Assembly: GCA_002493945.1 (NCBI GenBank)
Contig: DLAL01000082.1
Location: 7,765 to 71,764, forward strand
Direction of reading: 5' to 3'
From: Porphyromonadaceae bacterium UBA7048
GTDB taxonomy: Bacteria > Bacteroidota > Bacteroidia > Bacteroidales > Muribaculaceae
DNA: 64,000 nt
The notes under the pieces were generated by a model, which saw nothing but the letters and a program-made list of their open reading frames with translations, was not told the origin of the DNA and made no database searches. Made by a program: the position numbers and the translations under genes. This document shows positions 43,552 through 52,303 of this stretch, piece by piece. The first letter of the stretch is position 1. Every line of letters begins with the position of its first letter.

Positions 43552-46386
43552 ATGAAAACCAAACATCTGTCCGCAATCACTCTGGCTTTGGCCACGGCGC
43601 TCTCAGCCGCGGCCGCACCGGTGGATCAGGACGCCGCTCTGAAGAATGTCTTTGACTTCCTGAGCACATCTTCATCGCCGTCGCTGCGCAAGGCTGCCGC
43701 ACAGCGGCCTGACATCCGCTGTGTCAGCGCCACCGGCGGCCACTATGTATTCAACGTCGGACACGACGGCGGCTATGTCATAGCCTCGGCCAGCGACCGC
43801 ACGCAGGCCGTCCTCGGATATTCCGACGAAGGCGTCTTCGATCCGGCCAACATGCCCGACGCACTCCGCGCATGGCTCACGCAGCTCGACGACGCCGTGG
43901 CTACTCTCGACGCCGGACGCACTCAGGCGAAGGCGCTGAACGGCAGTTCCGTAGCCGCCGCCCCTGCCAAGGCAGCCATAGCTCCGATGGTCACAGCAAG
44001 GTGGAATCAGGGCGACCCCTTCAACATCATGACGCCGCCCTACGTCAATCAGGACAACGGCCAGCGCTACGAGCACAGCGTCACGGGATGTGTCGCCACC
44101 GCTACCACCCAGATCATGTACTACTGGAAGTGGCCGCAGGCTGCCTGCACGGCCATACCCTCTTACACCTACAACTGGCTGGGCAACAACGTGACCATGC
44201 CTCAGTTGCCCCCCGTGGTATTCAACTGGGACGCCATGACCGACACCTACTCGGGCTCGTCGTCGCAGGAGTCGAAGGAGGCGGTCGCACAGCTGATGCT
44301 CTATGCCGGATGCGGCATGGAGAGCGGCTACGCACAGGCCACCGGCGCGACATCGGTCAACGCCCTGCGCGCGCTCCAGAACTACTTCGGCTACAGCCGC
44401 AAGGCATACAACGCCTATCACCTCAACTACACGTTCAGCCAGTGGGAGGACCTCTTCTACAATGAGCTCGCCGCCGGACGTCCTCTGCTGATGGGTGCCG
44501 ACAACTATGAGCGCACGGGCGGTCACGAGTTCATCTGCGACGGCTACGACGGCAAGGGCCTCTACCACATCAACTGGGGCTGGGGCGGCTACTGCGACGG
44601 CTATTTCGTGCTCACCGTCATGGCGCCCGATTCACAGGGTATCGGCGGCTCGACCGACGCCAACGGCTACTCGATGGGTCAGAACGTGATCGTCAATCTC
44701 CGTCCTGCCTACGACGAGGCCGACGAGGAGGTGGTTCGCGCGTCGATTTCGGGCATCCGTGCCGGACAGAGCTCTCTCAAGCGCGACGCCGACGGCAATG
44801 TCTCGCTGAACTTCACCTACGACCTGCGCACACTGCTGCTTGACTCCTACGAGCTTGACTTCGGTTTCCGTCTGTCCGACGCCTCGGGTGCCGCTGTCGG
44901 CGACGTCCTCGGTGCCGCTTACGCCACCTTCCGTCCTTCCGACCGCTACGGCATGTCGGCTTCGCTCACCTTCGGCGCCGGACTCGCCCCGGGCGAGTAT
45001 GTGCTGCGCGGTGTCAGCCGCAGGAGCGGCACGACAGAATGGCTCGACGACCACAACTCCGACCGCAGCTATATCAGCCTGACGGTCGACGCCGAGCGTG
45101 TCCTCGTGGCTGTGATGCCCGGTGGCGGACGTTCGCTGAAGGTCAATGCTATGAAACTCGAAGGCCGCACTGTCAAGGACCAGTGGCAGCGGGTGGTCTA
45201 CACCATCACCAATTCGGGCGACGACTTCTACGGCGAGACCTATATGTTCGTCGACGGCAAGCGCCGGTCAGGCAACACCATCAGTATTCCGGCAGGAGAG
45301 ACGGTCGACGTGTACTACAAGTTCCAGCCCGACGCCGCGCTGGGCACCCACCGCTTCGTCCTCTCGACGACCACTTCGCCCGAATCCGGCGCCATCAGCA
45401 CTCTCGACCGCATGTACAATATCGACTGCCAGTGGAACGCCGACGGCACAGTCAAGGCGCTTCCCGTAAGTACCGCGACGCAGTACGAGGTGCCTGCCGA
45501 GGCATCGGCCGTCTATCTCTACGGCGCGACTCCGCGCACTGTGGTGGTGAAGGATGCCAATCCGAATCTTGTGATGTATCTCGACGCCGACGCCGAAGTC
45601 AGCAGCCGCGTGCTCCGCATCTACCGCAACACCATATCGAACATCGTGTACGGCGACACGGCTGAAGTCGCTGTCATCAGGGACGGCCATGCGCTGTCGG
45701 TGCCCAAGCCCTTCGTGGCCCGCGAGGCATCGTACACGCGCGCCGACGTCGCCCCGTGGTCGACGGTATTCCTGCCCTTCGAGGTGCAGCGCGTCACCGT
45801 CGACGATGACACGGACGCCGACTGGTTCACCTCGGCCGAGGACACAGGCAAATCGCTCTTCATAAAGACCTACTCCGGCTGCCGCCGCGGCCGCATCATC
45901 TTTGTGCATGCAGCGAAGGTGCCTGCCCGCACACCCTTATTCGTGGGTGCGAGAGGCAATCTCGGCGGCTCGGCCTTCGACCATACGGGCCACAGCCTGA
46001 CATTCTCCGGCACTGACGTGACGGTGTCGACTGAAGGACGCACCACCGACAATACCTCGGTCAGCGGCACCGACTTCCTCGGATGCTTCGGCGGCACGAC
46101 CAAGGCCGGAGTCTTCGGGCTCAACGACACGTGCGACAAGTTCGTGAAGACCTCGGCTGTCGAGCCCTTCCGCGCCTACTTCACCGACAACGGCTATGAC
46201 GAGTACACCATCCGCTTCGACGAAGGCGAGGAGGAAGCAGGCGTAGCTGTCGTCGAAGCCGTCGCCGGAGACCCCGACGCACCCGTCTACAACATGCAGG
46301 GCATCCGCGTGGGCACCGCAGCCGACCTCGGCCGTCTGCCTGCCGGTCTCTACATCTGCGGCGGACGCAAGATACTCAAACGCTGA
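43552..46386 (+). CDS. Secreted C10-family cysteine protease (streptopain-like)
   Basis: 944 residues. Signal peptide (1-21), an N-terminal Spi-type inhibitory propeptide (about 22-125; HYVFNVGHDGGYVIASASDRTQAVLGYSDEG), then a papain-fold C10 domain with nucleophile Cys180 in HSVTGCVATATTQIMYYWKWP and catalytic His325 in GGHEFICDGY, followed by NWGWGG (341-346). Two or three beta-sandwich domains (about 390-640) and a further beta region follow. The last 40 residues (PVYNMQGIRVGTAADLGRLPAGLYI) form a sorting-type tail. The propeptide and catalytic pair imply an active, self-processed enzyme. Position 16 bases after GH76 puts a protease in the mannan operon, which would open the polypeptide of glycoproteins. 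Confidence 0.92.
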   Translation: MKTKHLSAITLALATALSAAAAPVDQDAALKNVFDFLSTSSSPSLRKAAAQRPDIRCVSATGGHYVFNVGHDGGYVIASASDRTQAVLGYSDEGVFDPANMPDALRAWLTQLDDAVATLDAGRTQAKALNGSSVAAAPAKAAIAPMVTARWNQGDPFNIMTPPYVNQDNGQRYEHSVTGCVATATTQIMYYWKWPQAACTAIPSYTYNWLGNNVTMPQLPPVVFNWDAMTDTYSGSSSQESKEAVAQLMLYAGCGMESGYAQATGATSVNALRALQNYFGYSRKAYNAYHLNYTFSQWEDLFYNELAAGRPLLMGADNYERTGGHEFICDGYDGKGLYHINWGWGGYCDGYFVLTVMAPDSQGIGGSTDANGYSMGQNVIVNLRPAYDEADEEVVRASISGIRAGQSSLKRDADGNVSLNFTYDLRTLLLDSYELDFGFRLSDASGAAVGDVLGAAYATFRPSDRYGMSASLTFGAGLAPGEYVLRGVSRRSGTTEWLDDHNSDRSYISLTVDAERVLVAVMPGGGRSLKVNAMKLEGRTVKDQWQRVVYTITNSGDDFYGETYMFVDGKRRSGNTISIPAGETVDVYYKFQPDAALGTHRFVLSTTTSPESGAISTLDRMYNIDCQWNADGTVKALPVSTATQYEVPAEASAVYLYGATPRTVVVKDANPNLVMYLDADAEVSSRVLRIYRNTISNIVYGDTAEVAVIRDGHALSVPKPFVAREASYTRADVAPWSTVFLPFEVQRVTVDDDTDADWFTSAEDTGKSLFIKTYSGCRRGRIIFVHAAKVPARTPLFVGARGNLGGSAFDHTGHSLTFSGTDVTVSTEGRTTDNTSVSGTDFLGCFGGTTKAGVFGLNDTCDKFVKTSAVEPFRAYFTDNGYDEYTIRFDEGEEEAGVAVVEAVAGDPDAPVYNMQGIRVGTAADLGRLPAGLYICGGRKILKR

Positions 46387-46410
46387 TACATTTCAGTTGC
46401 GCGACACTTT

Positions 46411-46504
46411 AGTATCAGATAGTGACACAGGATTAAATGACACTAAAATGGTCAGACTGTTCACTATTTGATACTATTTATTTAAATAGATATATGTAAT
46501 TTTG
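46411..46504 (+). promoter_or_regulatory. Operator and promoter of the terminal GH38 gene
   Basis: A long imperfect inverted repeat: AGTATCAGATAGTGA (46411-46425) and TCACTATTTGATACT (46461-46475), 14 of 15 bases paired, containing the ATAGTGACA half-site (46419-46427) and an inverse GTTCACTATT (46459-46468). The -7 box TAATTTTG is at 46497-46504, 28 bases after the right half-site. No -33 TTTG seen. Leader about 25 bases. Confidence 0.65.
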
Positions 46505-46535
46505 CACTATAAACCAATCACCTTTAGATGATATA

Positions 46536-49500
46536 ATGAAAACAAATCCAAAACTCTGCGTTGCCATGGCGGCCATGCTTGCGGCGGCTGCCAATGCACA
46601 GGCCGCCGGACAGACTGAAGACAAGCAGCCTACGGCGTATCTTGTGTCGGATGCACACCTGGACACACAGTGGAACTGGGACATTCAGACCACTATCGGC
46701 GAGTATGTATGGAATACTATCAATCAGAATCTGAAACTTCTCGAACGTTACCCCAACTACGTATTCAACTTTGAGGGCGGTTCGAAGTACGCGTGGATGA
46801 AGGAATACTATCCGCGCGAGTATGAGCTGATGAAGAAATATATCAAGGAGGGCCGCTGGCACATCTCCGGTGCGAGCTGGGAGGCCAACGACGCTATCGT
46901 TCCTTCGATAGAGTCGGCTATCCGCAATGTGATGCTCGGCCAGACTTTCTACCGCAATGAATTCGGTGTGGAGAGCACCGACATCTTCCTCCCGGACTGC
47001 TTCGGCTTCGGCTGGACACTCCCGTCGGTGGCTTCGCACTGCGGACTCATCGGCTTCTCGTCGCAGAAGCTCGGATGGCGTCACAATCCCTTCCACGGCA
47101 ACAGCCGCTATCCTTATACGATAGGTCTCTGGCGCGGTGTCGACGGCTCGGAGATTATGATGGCCCACGGCTTCAACTACGGCATGCGCTGGAACAATGA
47201 GGACCTCACCGAGAACAAGGACCTCATCAAGCGCGCCGGCGAAAGCCCCCTCGGCATGGTGTTCCACTACTACGGCACCGGTGACATCGGCGGTTCGCCC
47301 ACAATCCAGTCGGTGGAGGCCGTTGAGCGCGCCGTCGGCAAGAATGACGGAAAGATAAAGGTGCTCAGTGCTACCAGCGACCAGCTCTTCAAGGATTTCC
47401 TCCCCTACGACAAGCATCCGGAACTTCCCCGGTATGACGGCGAACTCCTGATGGACGTCCACGGCACCGGCTGCTACACCTCGCAGGCCGCCATGAAGCT
47501 CTATAACCGTCAGAACGAACTCCTCGGCGACGCCGCTGAGCGTGCTTCTGTCGCCGCCGAGATGCTCGGCCTGAGTCAATATCCCGGCGCAAGCCTCACC
47601 GAGGCATGGAAGCGCTTCATCTTCCACCAGTTCCATGATGACCTCACCGGTACGAGTATCCCCCGCGCATACGAATTCTCGTGGAACGACGAGCTCCTCT
47701 CGCTCAAGCAGTTCTCCGACATCCTCACGCACAGCACCGACGCCGTGGCATCGAAGCTCGACACTCGCGTCAAGGGCACTCCCGTGGTGCTCTACAACGC
47801 ACTCGGCCACGAAGCCACCGACATCGTCGAGATGGATGTTCCCGTCAAGGGCCGTCCCGGCAAGGTGCAGGCTTACGACCACAACGGCAACGCCGTGGCC
47901 GCCCAGCTCCTCAGCTGTGCCGACGGCAAGGCCAAAGTGCTCGTTGAAGCTACCGTTCCCGCCAACGGCTACGCCGTATATGACCTCCGTTTCTCGGGTA
48001 GCAACAAGGCAGCCCAGGCCCGTCAGGGTGTCAAGACCGTCGAGAACTCGGTTTACGCACTCACGCTCGACGACAAGGGCGACATCACCTCGCTCATCGA
48101 CAAGCGCAGCGGCAAGCAGCTTGTGGAGAAGGGCAAGGCCATCCGTCTGGCTATCTTCACCAACAATGAGTCGTACCCCTGGCCGGCATGGGAAATCCTC
48201 AAGCCGACTGTCGACGCCGCTCCGCAGTCGATCGCCGAGAACGTGACCACCTCCATCGTCGAGGAAGGTCCGCTCCGCACCACCCTCTGCGTGGAGAAAG
48301 GCCACGGCGACTCGAAGTTCCGCCAGTACATCCGTCTGTACGAAGGCGCTCTTGCCGACCGCATCGACTTCGTCAACGATGTCGACTGGGCCACGACCAA
48401 CGCTCTCGTGAAAGCCGAATTCCCCCTCACCGTCGCCAATCCCAAGGCCTGCTATGACCTCGGTCTCGGCACTGTAGACCGCGGTAACAATGTCGACAAC
48501 GCCTACGAGGTGTACTCGCAGCGCTGGGCCGACCTGACCGACCGCGACGGCAGCTACGGCGTCACCGTGATGAACGACTGCAAGTACGGCTGGGACAAGC
48601 CTGCCGACAACACCATCCGTCTGACTCTGCTCCATACGCCCAAGACCCACCGCAGCTATACATATCAGGACCATCAGGACTTCGGTCACCACACCTTCAC
48701 CTACTCCCTCACGGGCCACAATGGTGCTGTGGACAAGTCGGGCGCTTCGCGTGCCGCCGACGGCCTGAACCAGCGCATCAAGGCTTTCTCCGCCACCAAG
48801 CATGCAGGCGAGCTCGGCCGCAGCTACTCGGCTCTGAGCGTGGACAACAAGGACCTCGCCATCAAGGCCTTCAAGAAGGCTGAGACCAGCGACGAATATG
48901 TTGTACGTCTCTACGAGACAGCCGGCAACGGCCGCAAGACCGGCAAGGTGACATTCGCCCGTCCTATCGTGGCAGCTGTCGAAGCCGACGGTACGGAGAA
49001 GACCAAAGGCGCGGCTTCGTTCTCCGGCAATACTCTTAACGTCGAGGTTGGACCCTTCGGACTCAAGACCTACAAGGTGAAGTTCGCTCCCGCACAGACT
49101 CAGGCTACCGGCGAATACGCCCAGCTTCCTCTTGACTACAACAAGAAGTGCTTCAGCTGGAATGAATTCACCAACGACGCCGACTTCAGCGAAGGCTACA
49201 GCTACGCCGCCGAACTCGTTCCCTCCGCACTCACCGCTTCGGGCGTGCCTTTCGCCCTTGAGAACAGCGCCCTGCTGAACGGCGTCGAGTGCCATGGCGA
49301 CACCATCAACCTGCCCGAAGGCAAGTTCAACCGCCTCTACATCCTTGCCGCCACTGCATCAGAGGACGCCGGCTCGACCGGAACCTTCAGGCACGGCAAG
49401 ACTTCGACCGAAATCACCGTGCCTTCGTACACGGGCTTCATCGGCCAGTGGGGCCACACCGACCACACCGTCGGATATATGGAAGATGATGAAGTAGCCT

Positions 49501-50165
49501 TCGTAGGCACGCACCGTCACTCCTCCAAAGGTGACCATCCCTACGAGTTCACCTACATGTACAAGTACGGCATCGATCTGCCTGCCGGAACCCGTCAGGT
49601 AGTGCTGCCCGACAATCCCTCGATGGTCATCTTCGCAGCCACCGCAGCCAATGAGGAAGCTCAGAAGACCGTAGCTCTGGCTCCGCTCTTCCGCACCGCC
49701 ATCGAAGGCAACTACACCCGCGGCGAACTGGCTTCGTCGGTCGACTTCGGCGAGAACCTGCTCAATGCCGACATGATTTCGGCCTGCTCCGGCCATGTCA
49801 ACGACGGCGAGCATCCCCGCTACCTCACCGACGGCAAAGCCGACACCAAGTGGTGCTGCGTGCAGAGCATCCCCGGCTACGTCGAGTATGACCTCGGCAA
49901 GCCCACCACGGTCAAGGCATGGTCGATAACCAATGCCGGTGTCGAGAGTCCCTCGTACATCACCGGAGCCTGCTACCTCCAGGGCCGCAACAGCAAGTCG
50001 GAGGAATGGCAGACCCTTGACGCCCTCATCGGCAACACACGCAACAAGGTGAGCCGTCAGCTCTCCAAGCCCGTCGATACACGCTTCGTGCGTCTGCTCG
50101 TGGTTCAGCCCGAGCAGGGTGCCGACGGACGCGATACCCGCATATATGAGTTCGCAGTTTACTAA
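46536..50165 (+). CDS. GH38 alpha-mannosidase (second copy) with F5/8-type domain
   Basis: 1209 residues. Signal peptide (1-24). Zinc ligands His41 and Asp43 in SDAHLDTQWNWD, nucleophile Asp154 in FLPDCFGFGWTLPS, and FHDDLTGTSIPRAY near 368. A middle and beta-rich C-terminal GH38 region spans about 410-850, a beta-sandwich about 860-1040, and an F5/8C domain the final 135 residues (DTKWCCVQSIPGYVEYDLG up to RIYEFAVY). It resembles the first GH38 of the locus domain by domain but lacks its 80-residue sorting tail, ending exactly where the F5/8C domain ends. The two therefore probably reach different places (periplasm versus surface) or use different export routes. Own operator and promoter; terminator follows. 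Confidence 0.93.
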   Translation: MKTNPKLCVAMAAMLAAAANAQAAGQTEDKQPTAYLVSDAHLDTQWNWDIQTTIGEYVWNTINQNLKLLERYPNYVFNFEGGSKYAWMKEYYPREYELMKKYIKEGRWHISGASWEANDAIVPSIESAIRNVMLGQTFYRNEFGVESTDIFLPDCFGFGWTLPSVASHCGLIGFSSQKLGWRHNPFHGNSRYPYTIGLWRGVDGSEIMMAHGFNYGMRWNNEDLTENKDLIKRAGESPLGMVFHYYGTGDIGGSPTIQSVEAVERAVGKNDGKIKVLSATSDQLFKDFLPYDKHPELPRYDGELLMDVHGTGCYTSQAAMKLYNRQNELLGDAAERASVAAEMLGLSQYPGASLTEAWKRFIFHQFHDDLTGTSIPRAYEFSWNDELLSLKQFSDILTHSTDAVASKLDTRVKGTPVVLYNALGHEATDIVEMDVPVKGRPGKVQAYDHNGNAVAAQLLSCADGKAKVLVEATVPANGYAVYDLRFSGSNKAAQARQGVKTVENSVYALTLDDKGDITSLIDKRSGKQLVEKGKAIRLAIFTNNESYPWPAWEILKPTVDAAPQSIAENVTTSIVEEGPLRTTLCVEKGHGDSKFRQYIRLYEGALADRIDFVNDVDWATTNALVKAEFPLTVANPKACYDLGLGTVDRGNNVDNAYEVYSQRWADLTDRDGSYGVTVMNDCKYGWDKPADNTIRLTLLHTPKTHRSYTYQDHQDFGHHTFTYSLTGHNGAVDKSGASRAADGLNQRIKAFSATKHAGELGRSYSALSVDNKDLAIKAFKKAETSDEYVVRLYETAGNGRKTGKVTFARPIVAAVEADGTEKTKGAASFSGNTLNVEVGPFGLKTYKVKFAPAQTQATGEYAQLPLDYNKKCFSWNEFTNDADFSEGYSYAAELVPSALTASGVPFALENSALLNGVECHGDTINLPEGKFNRLYILAATASEDAGSTGTFRHGKTSTEITVPSYTGFIGQWGHTDHTVGYMEDDEVAFVGTHRHSSKGDHPYEFTYMYKYGIDLPAGTRQVVLPDNPSMVIFAATAANEEAQKTVALAPLFRTAIEGNYTRGELASSVDFGENLLNADMISACSGHVNDGEHPRYLTDGKADTKWCCVQSIPGYVEYDLGKPTTVKAWSITNAGVESPSYITGACYLQGRNSKSEEWQTLDALIGNTRNKVSRQLSKPVDTRFVRLLVVQPEQGADGRDTRIYEFAVY

Positions 50166-50190
50166 TAGATAGGTTTTTTAGGTAAAGGAG

Positions 50191-50221
50191 AAGCCTCCCG
50201 CCGTGCGGCGGGGGGCTTTTT
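50191..50221 (+). terminator. Terminator at the end of the mannan locus
   Basis: AAGCC-TCCCGCC stem with GGCGGG-GGGCTT and TTTTT. A second hairpin at 50248-50279 (CCCGGACGG / CCGTCCGGG) and a third near 50297-50314 (GACGGCC / GGCCGTC) lie between here and the convergent lipoprotein gene and probably serve that gene. Confidence 0.75.
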
Positions 50222-50328
50222 CGGTCCTTCGGCAGGAAATAGAAATCCCCGGACGGGCATGAGTGAAGTGCCGTCCGGGAACATTGCTATGGCGATGACG
50301 GCCTGCGGCCGTCAGATTTGTGTCTCCT

Positions 50329-50862
50329 TTACGACAGTGGAGTGCCGGGGAGAATGTCGGGGTCAGTATCGGCTGCTACGGCCTTCAGATATGTGCCGTC
50401 CGAGCTGAAGTAGACGTTGGTGTCGGGCTGTCCTGTCTTTTCGACTTCGAAGATGTAGAAGGAGTCGGCCGTACGCTCGTAGAAGTCGATGTCGTCGATT
50501 GTCCACCCGAATCCGTAAGGGCTCTTGACGAATGCTTCGTTGATGTCTGCCGGCAGGAGGAAGAGGTCTTTGCCGCAGTCTGTGACGGTCATGGCCCATG
50601 CAGCGTCCGAGGTGTACCACACTTCTGTCCCGGCACCACTTTTCTGCTTGAATTCGGCGATATAGTATGTTGCCCTGCTATCCCAGTCGACTCGTCCGGC
50701 ATCGGGATATTTCTGCCGGAAAGCATCCCGGACTGCTTCAGGAACGTATGAGGTGGCGGGCTCGTCTTTGTCGCTGCTGCACGAAGTGAAGGCGGCGGTG
50801 ACGAGCGAGAGGGCGATTACGCCGGCAAAGATGGTGCGGTTCATAGTTGTGCGTTTATTCAT
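50329..50862 (-). CDS. PepSY-like lipoprotein
   Basis: 177 residues from MNKRTTMNRTIFAGVIALSL; a lipobox TAAFTSC follows, so it is a lipoprotein. The mature part holds two tandem PepSY-like (DUF2874) units: VPEAVRDAFRQKYPDAGRVDWD with YYIAEFKQKSG, and LPADINEAFVKSPYGFGWTIDDIDFYE with YIFEVEKTGQPDTNVYFSSDGTY. Such Bacteroidetes proteins are periplasmic or surface lipoproteins of unknown function, structurally like a beta-lactamase-inhibitor fold. A start at 50844 is also possible. Single gene, convergent with the mannan locus. Confidence 0.82.
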   Translation of the reverse strand: MNKRTTMNRTIFAGVIALSLVTAAFTSCSSDKDEPATSYVPEAVRDAFRQKYPDAGRVDWDSRATYYIAEFKQKSGAGTEVWYTSDAAWAMTVTDCGKDLFLLPADINEAFVKSPYGFGWTIDDIDFYERTADSFYIFEVEKTGQPDTNVYFSSDGTYLKAVAADTDPDILPGTPLS

Positions 50863-51001
50863 TGTAAGGTTAGAACGCTTTCGGAAGTGATATTGTTTTA
50901 ATGCCATAAAGTTCTTTTTTGTTGGTTGAAAAGAGAAAGGGACAGACGAAAACGGGCTTTCAGGTGTTGTATATGTATTAATCTGTATATTGAATCACGT
51001 T

Positions 51002-52258
51002 ATGTACGCTCGCAATAGCTTCATTCATCATATATCGGCCATTCGGCTTCTTGCAGTGGCGGCGCTGATGCTGTTTCCGGCACTGTGCGCTGTGGCTCAG
51101 GACGTTGCCGAGACGTCGCCCTCCGAACGGTGGACTCCCGAGTCGGCGATGCCCGCGCCGGAGCTCCGTAAAGAAGTTCCGGCAGACAGTGTGCCCCGTG
51201 ATACGGTGCACCGCAATCTGATTCAGAAACTGATACACTATCTCAGCCATACTAACGACGTGCGCCCTGAAAAGAAATTTGATATTTCAGTCATAGGCGG
51301 CCCGAGCTACTCTGCGGCCACGTCGGTCGAGATAGCAGCGCTTGTGTCAGGACTTTATAAGTCAAGGTCGGACTCGCTCACGCCTCGCAGCGACGTGACG
51401 CTCTATGCTCAGGCTTCGGTGACGGGCATGTACGATTTCGGCATACGCGGCAACCATATCTTCCCCGGCGACCGGATACGAGTGGTATACGATGCCAATT
51501 TCTGTCATTTTCCGCTGAAATTCTGGGGCATAGGCTACAGTGAAGGCGCCGACAAGAACAACGAGACGAAGTATACGCTGCTTCAGTCGAGTTTCTACGT
51601 GAAGTTCCTGTGGAAGCTGCCGCACAATATATTTCTTGGCCCGAGCACTGATTTCGACTACTACAAGGCCACTCGGGCCCGCAATCCCGAGCTGTGGCAC
51701 GGGGAGGACATGAGAGTGTTCAACTATGGTTTCGGTGTGCTGTTTTCGCTCGATACGCGCGACCTTGCCACCAACGCGTCCGAGGGCTGGTATGTTGGTG
51801 TGCATCAGAAGTTTTTCCCTGCGTTCATGGGCAATCACTATGCTTTCTCGTCGACTGATTTCTCGCTGATGCACTACCGCCGGTTCTGGAAGTCAGGCGT
51901 TATGGCTTTCAGGCTTCATGCCTCCGGTGCGTACGGCGATGTGCCGTGGTGTCAGCTTCAGACGATAGACAACGGCTATGCGATGCGCGGCTACTATGAG
52001 GGGCGCTATCGCGACAAGAATGAGGCCGATGTGGTGGTGGAGCTGCGTCAGCATCTGTGGGGGCGCAACGGTATCGTGGTATGGGGCGGCGTCGGGTCGG
52101 TATTCCGCCGCTTCGACCAGGTGCGCTGGGACACGCTGCTGCCGTCGTACGGCGTGGGCTGGCGATGGGAGTTCAAGAATAAGGTGAATGTGCGTGTGGA
52201 TTTGGGATTCGGCAAGCACTCCATGGCCATTGATTTCGGCATCAACGAGGCTTTCTGA
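51002..52258 (+). CDS. Omp85-type outer-membrane beta-barrel (BamA/TamA barrel)
   Basis: 418 residues from MYARNSFIHHISAIRLLAVAALM (signal peptide to about residue 33); a TTG at 50990 would add four residues. No POTRA domains. After a short periplasmic linker the sequence is an Omp85-like 16-stranded barrel with repeated aromatic beta strands (VSVIGGPSYSAATSVEIAAL-like, GFGVLFSLDTRDLATNASEGWYVGVHQKFF) and the surface-antigen feature DTRD near residue 255 and a terminal DFGINEAF. Members of this group are annotated as BamA/TamA-family proteins of unknown cargo. It ends 46 bases from the convergent dnaA stop, with a repeat element in between. Confidence 0.85.
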   Translation: MYARNSFIHHISAIRLLAVAALMLFPALCAVAQDVAETSPSERWTPESAMPAPELRKEVPADSVPRDTVHRNLIQKLIHYLSHTNDVRPEKKFDISVIGGPSYSAATSVEIAALVSGLYKSRSDSLTPRSDVTLYAQASVTGMYDFGIRGNHIFPGDRIRVVYDANFCHFPLKFWGIGYSEGADKNNETKYTLLQSSFYVKFLWKLPHNIFLGPSTDFDYYKATRARNPELWHGEDMRVFNYGFGVLFSLDTRDLATNASEGWYVGVHQKFFPAFMGNHYAFSSTDFSLMHYRRFWKSGVMAFRLHASGAYGDVPWCQLQTIDNGYAMRGYYEGRYRDKNEADVVVELRQHLWGRNGIVVWGGVGSVFRRFDQVRWDTLLPSYGVGWRWEFKNKVNVRVDLGFGKHSMAIDFGINEAF

Positions 52259-52267
52259 ATTTTTTCA

Positions 52268-52297
52268 GACAGGAGAACAGTAGGAACAGGAGTTTTT
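52268..52297 (+). repeat. 30-base intergenic repeat, copy 1
   Basis: Begins GACAGGAGAACAG, built from nine-base ACAGnAGGA-like units, ending in a T run. The same 30 bases occur at 58803-58832. Both lie about ten bases after a stop codon. Confidence 0.8.
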
Positions 52298-52303
52298 CTC
52301 CTC

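Noticed and set aside
46524..49295. A 923-codon open frame on the minus strand opposite the second GH38
   Set aside because: It mirrors the codon structure of the G+C-rich GH38 gene; its translation is low-complexity Val/Gly/Ala/Glu-rich with no motif, while the + strand frame has every GH38 catalytic residue.
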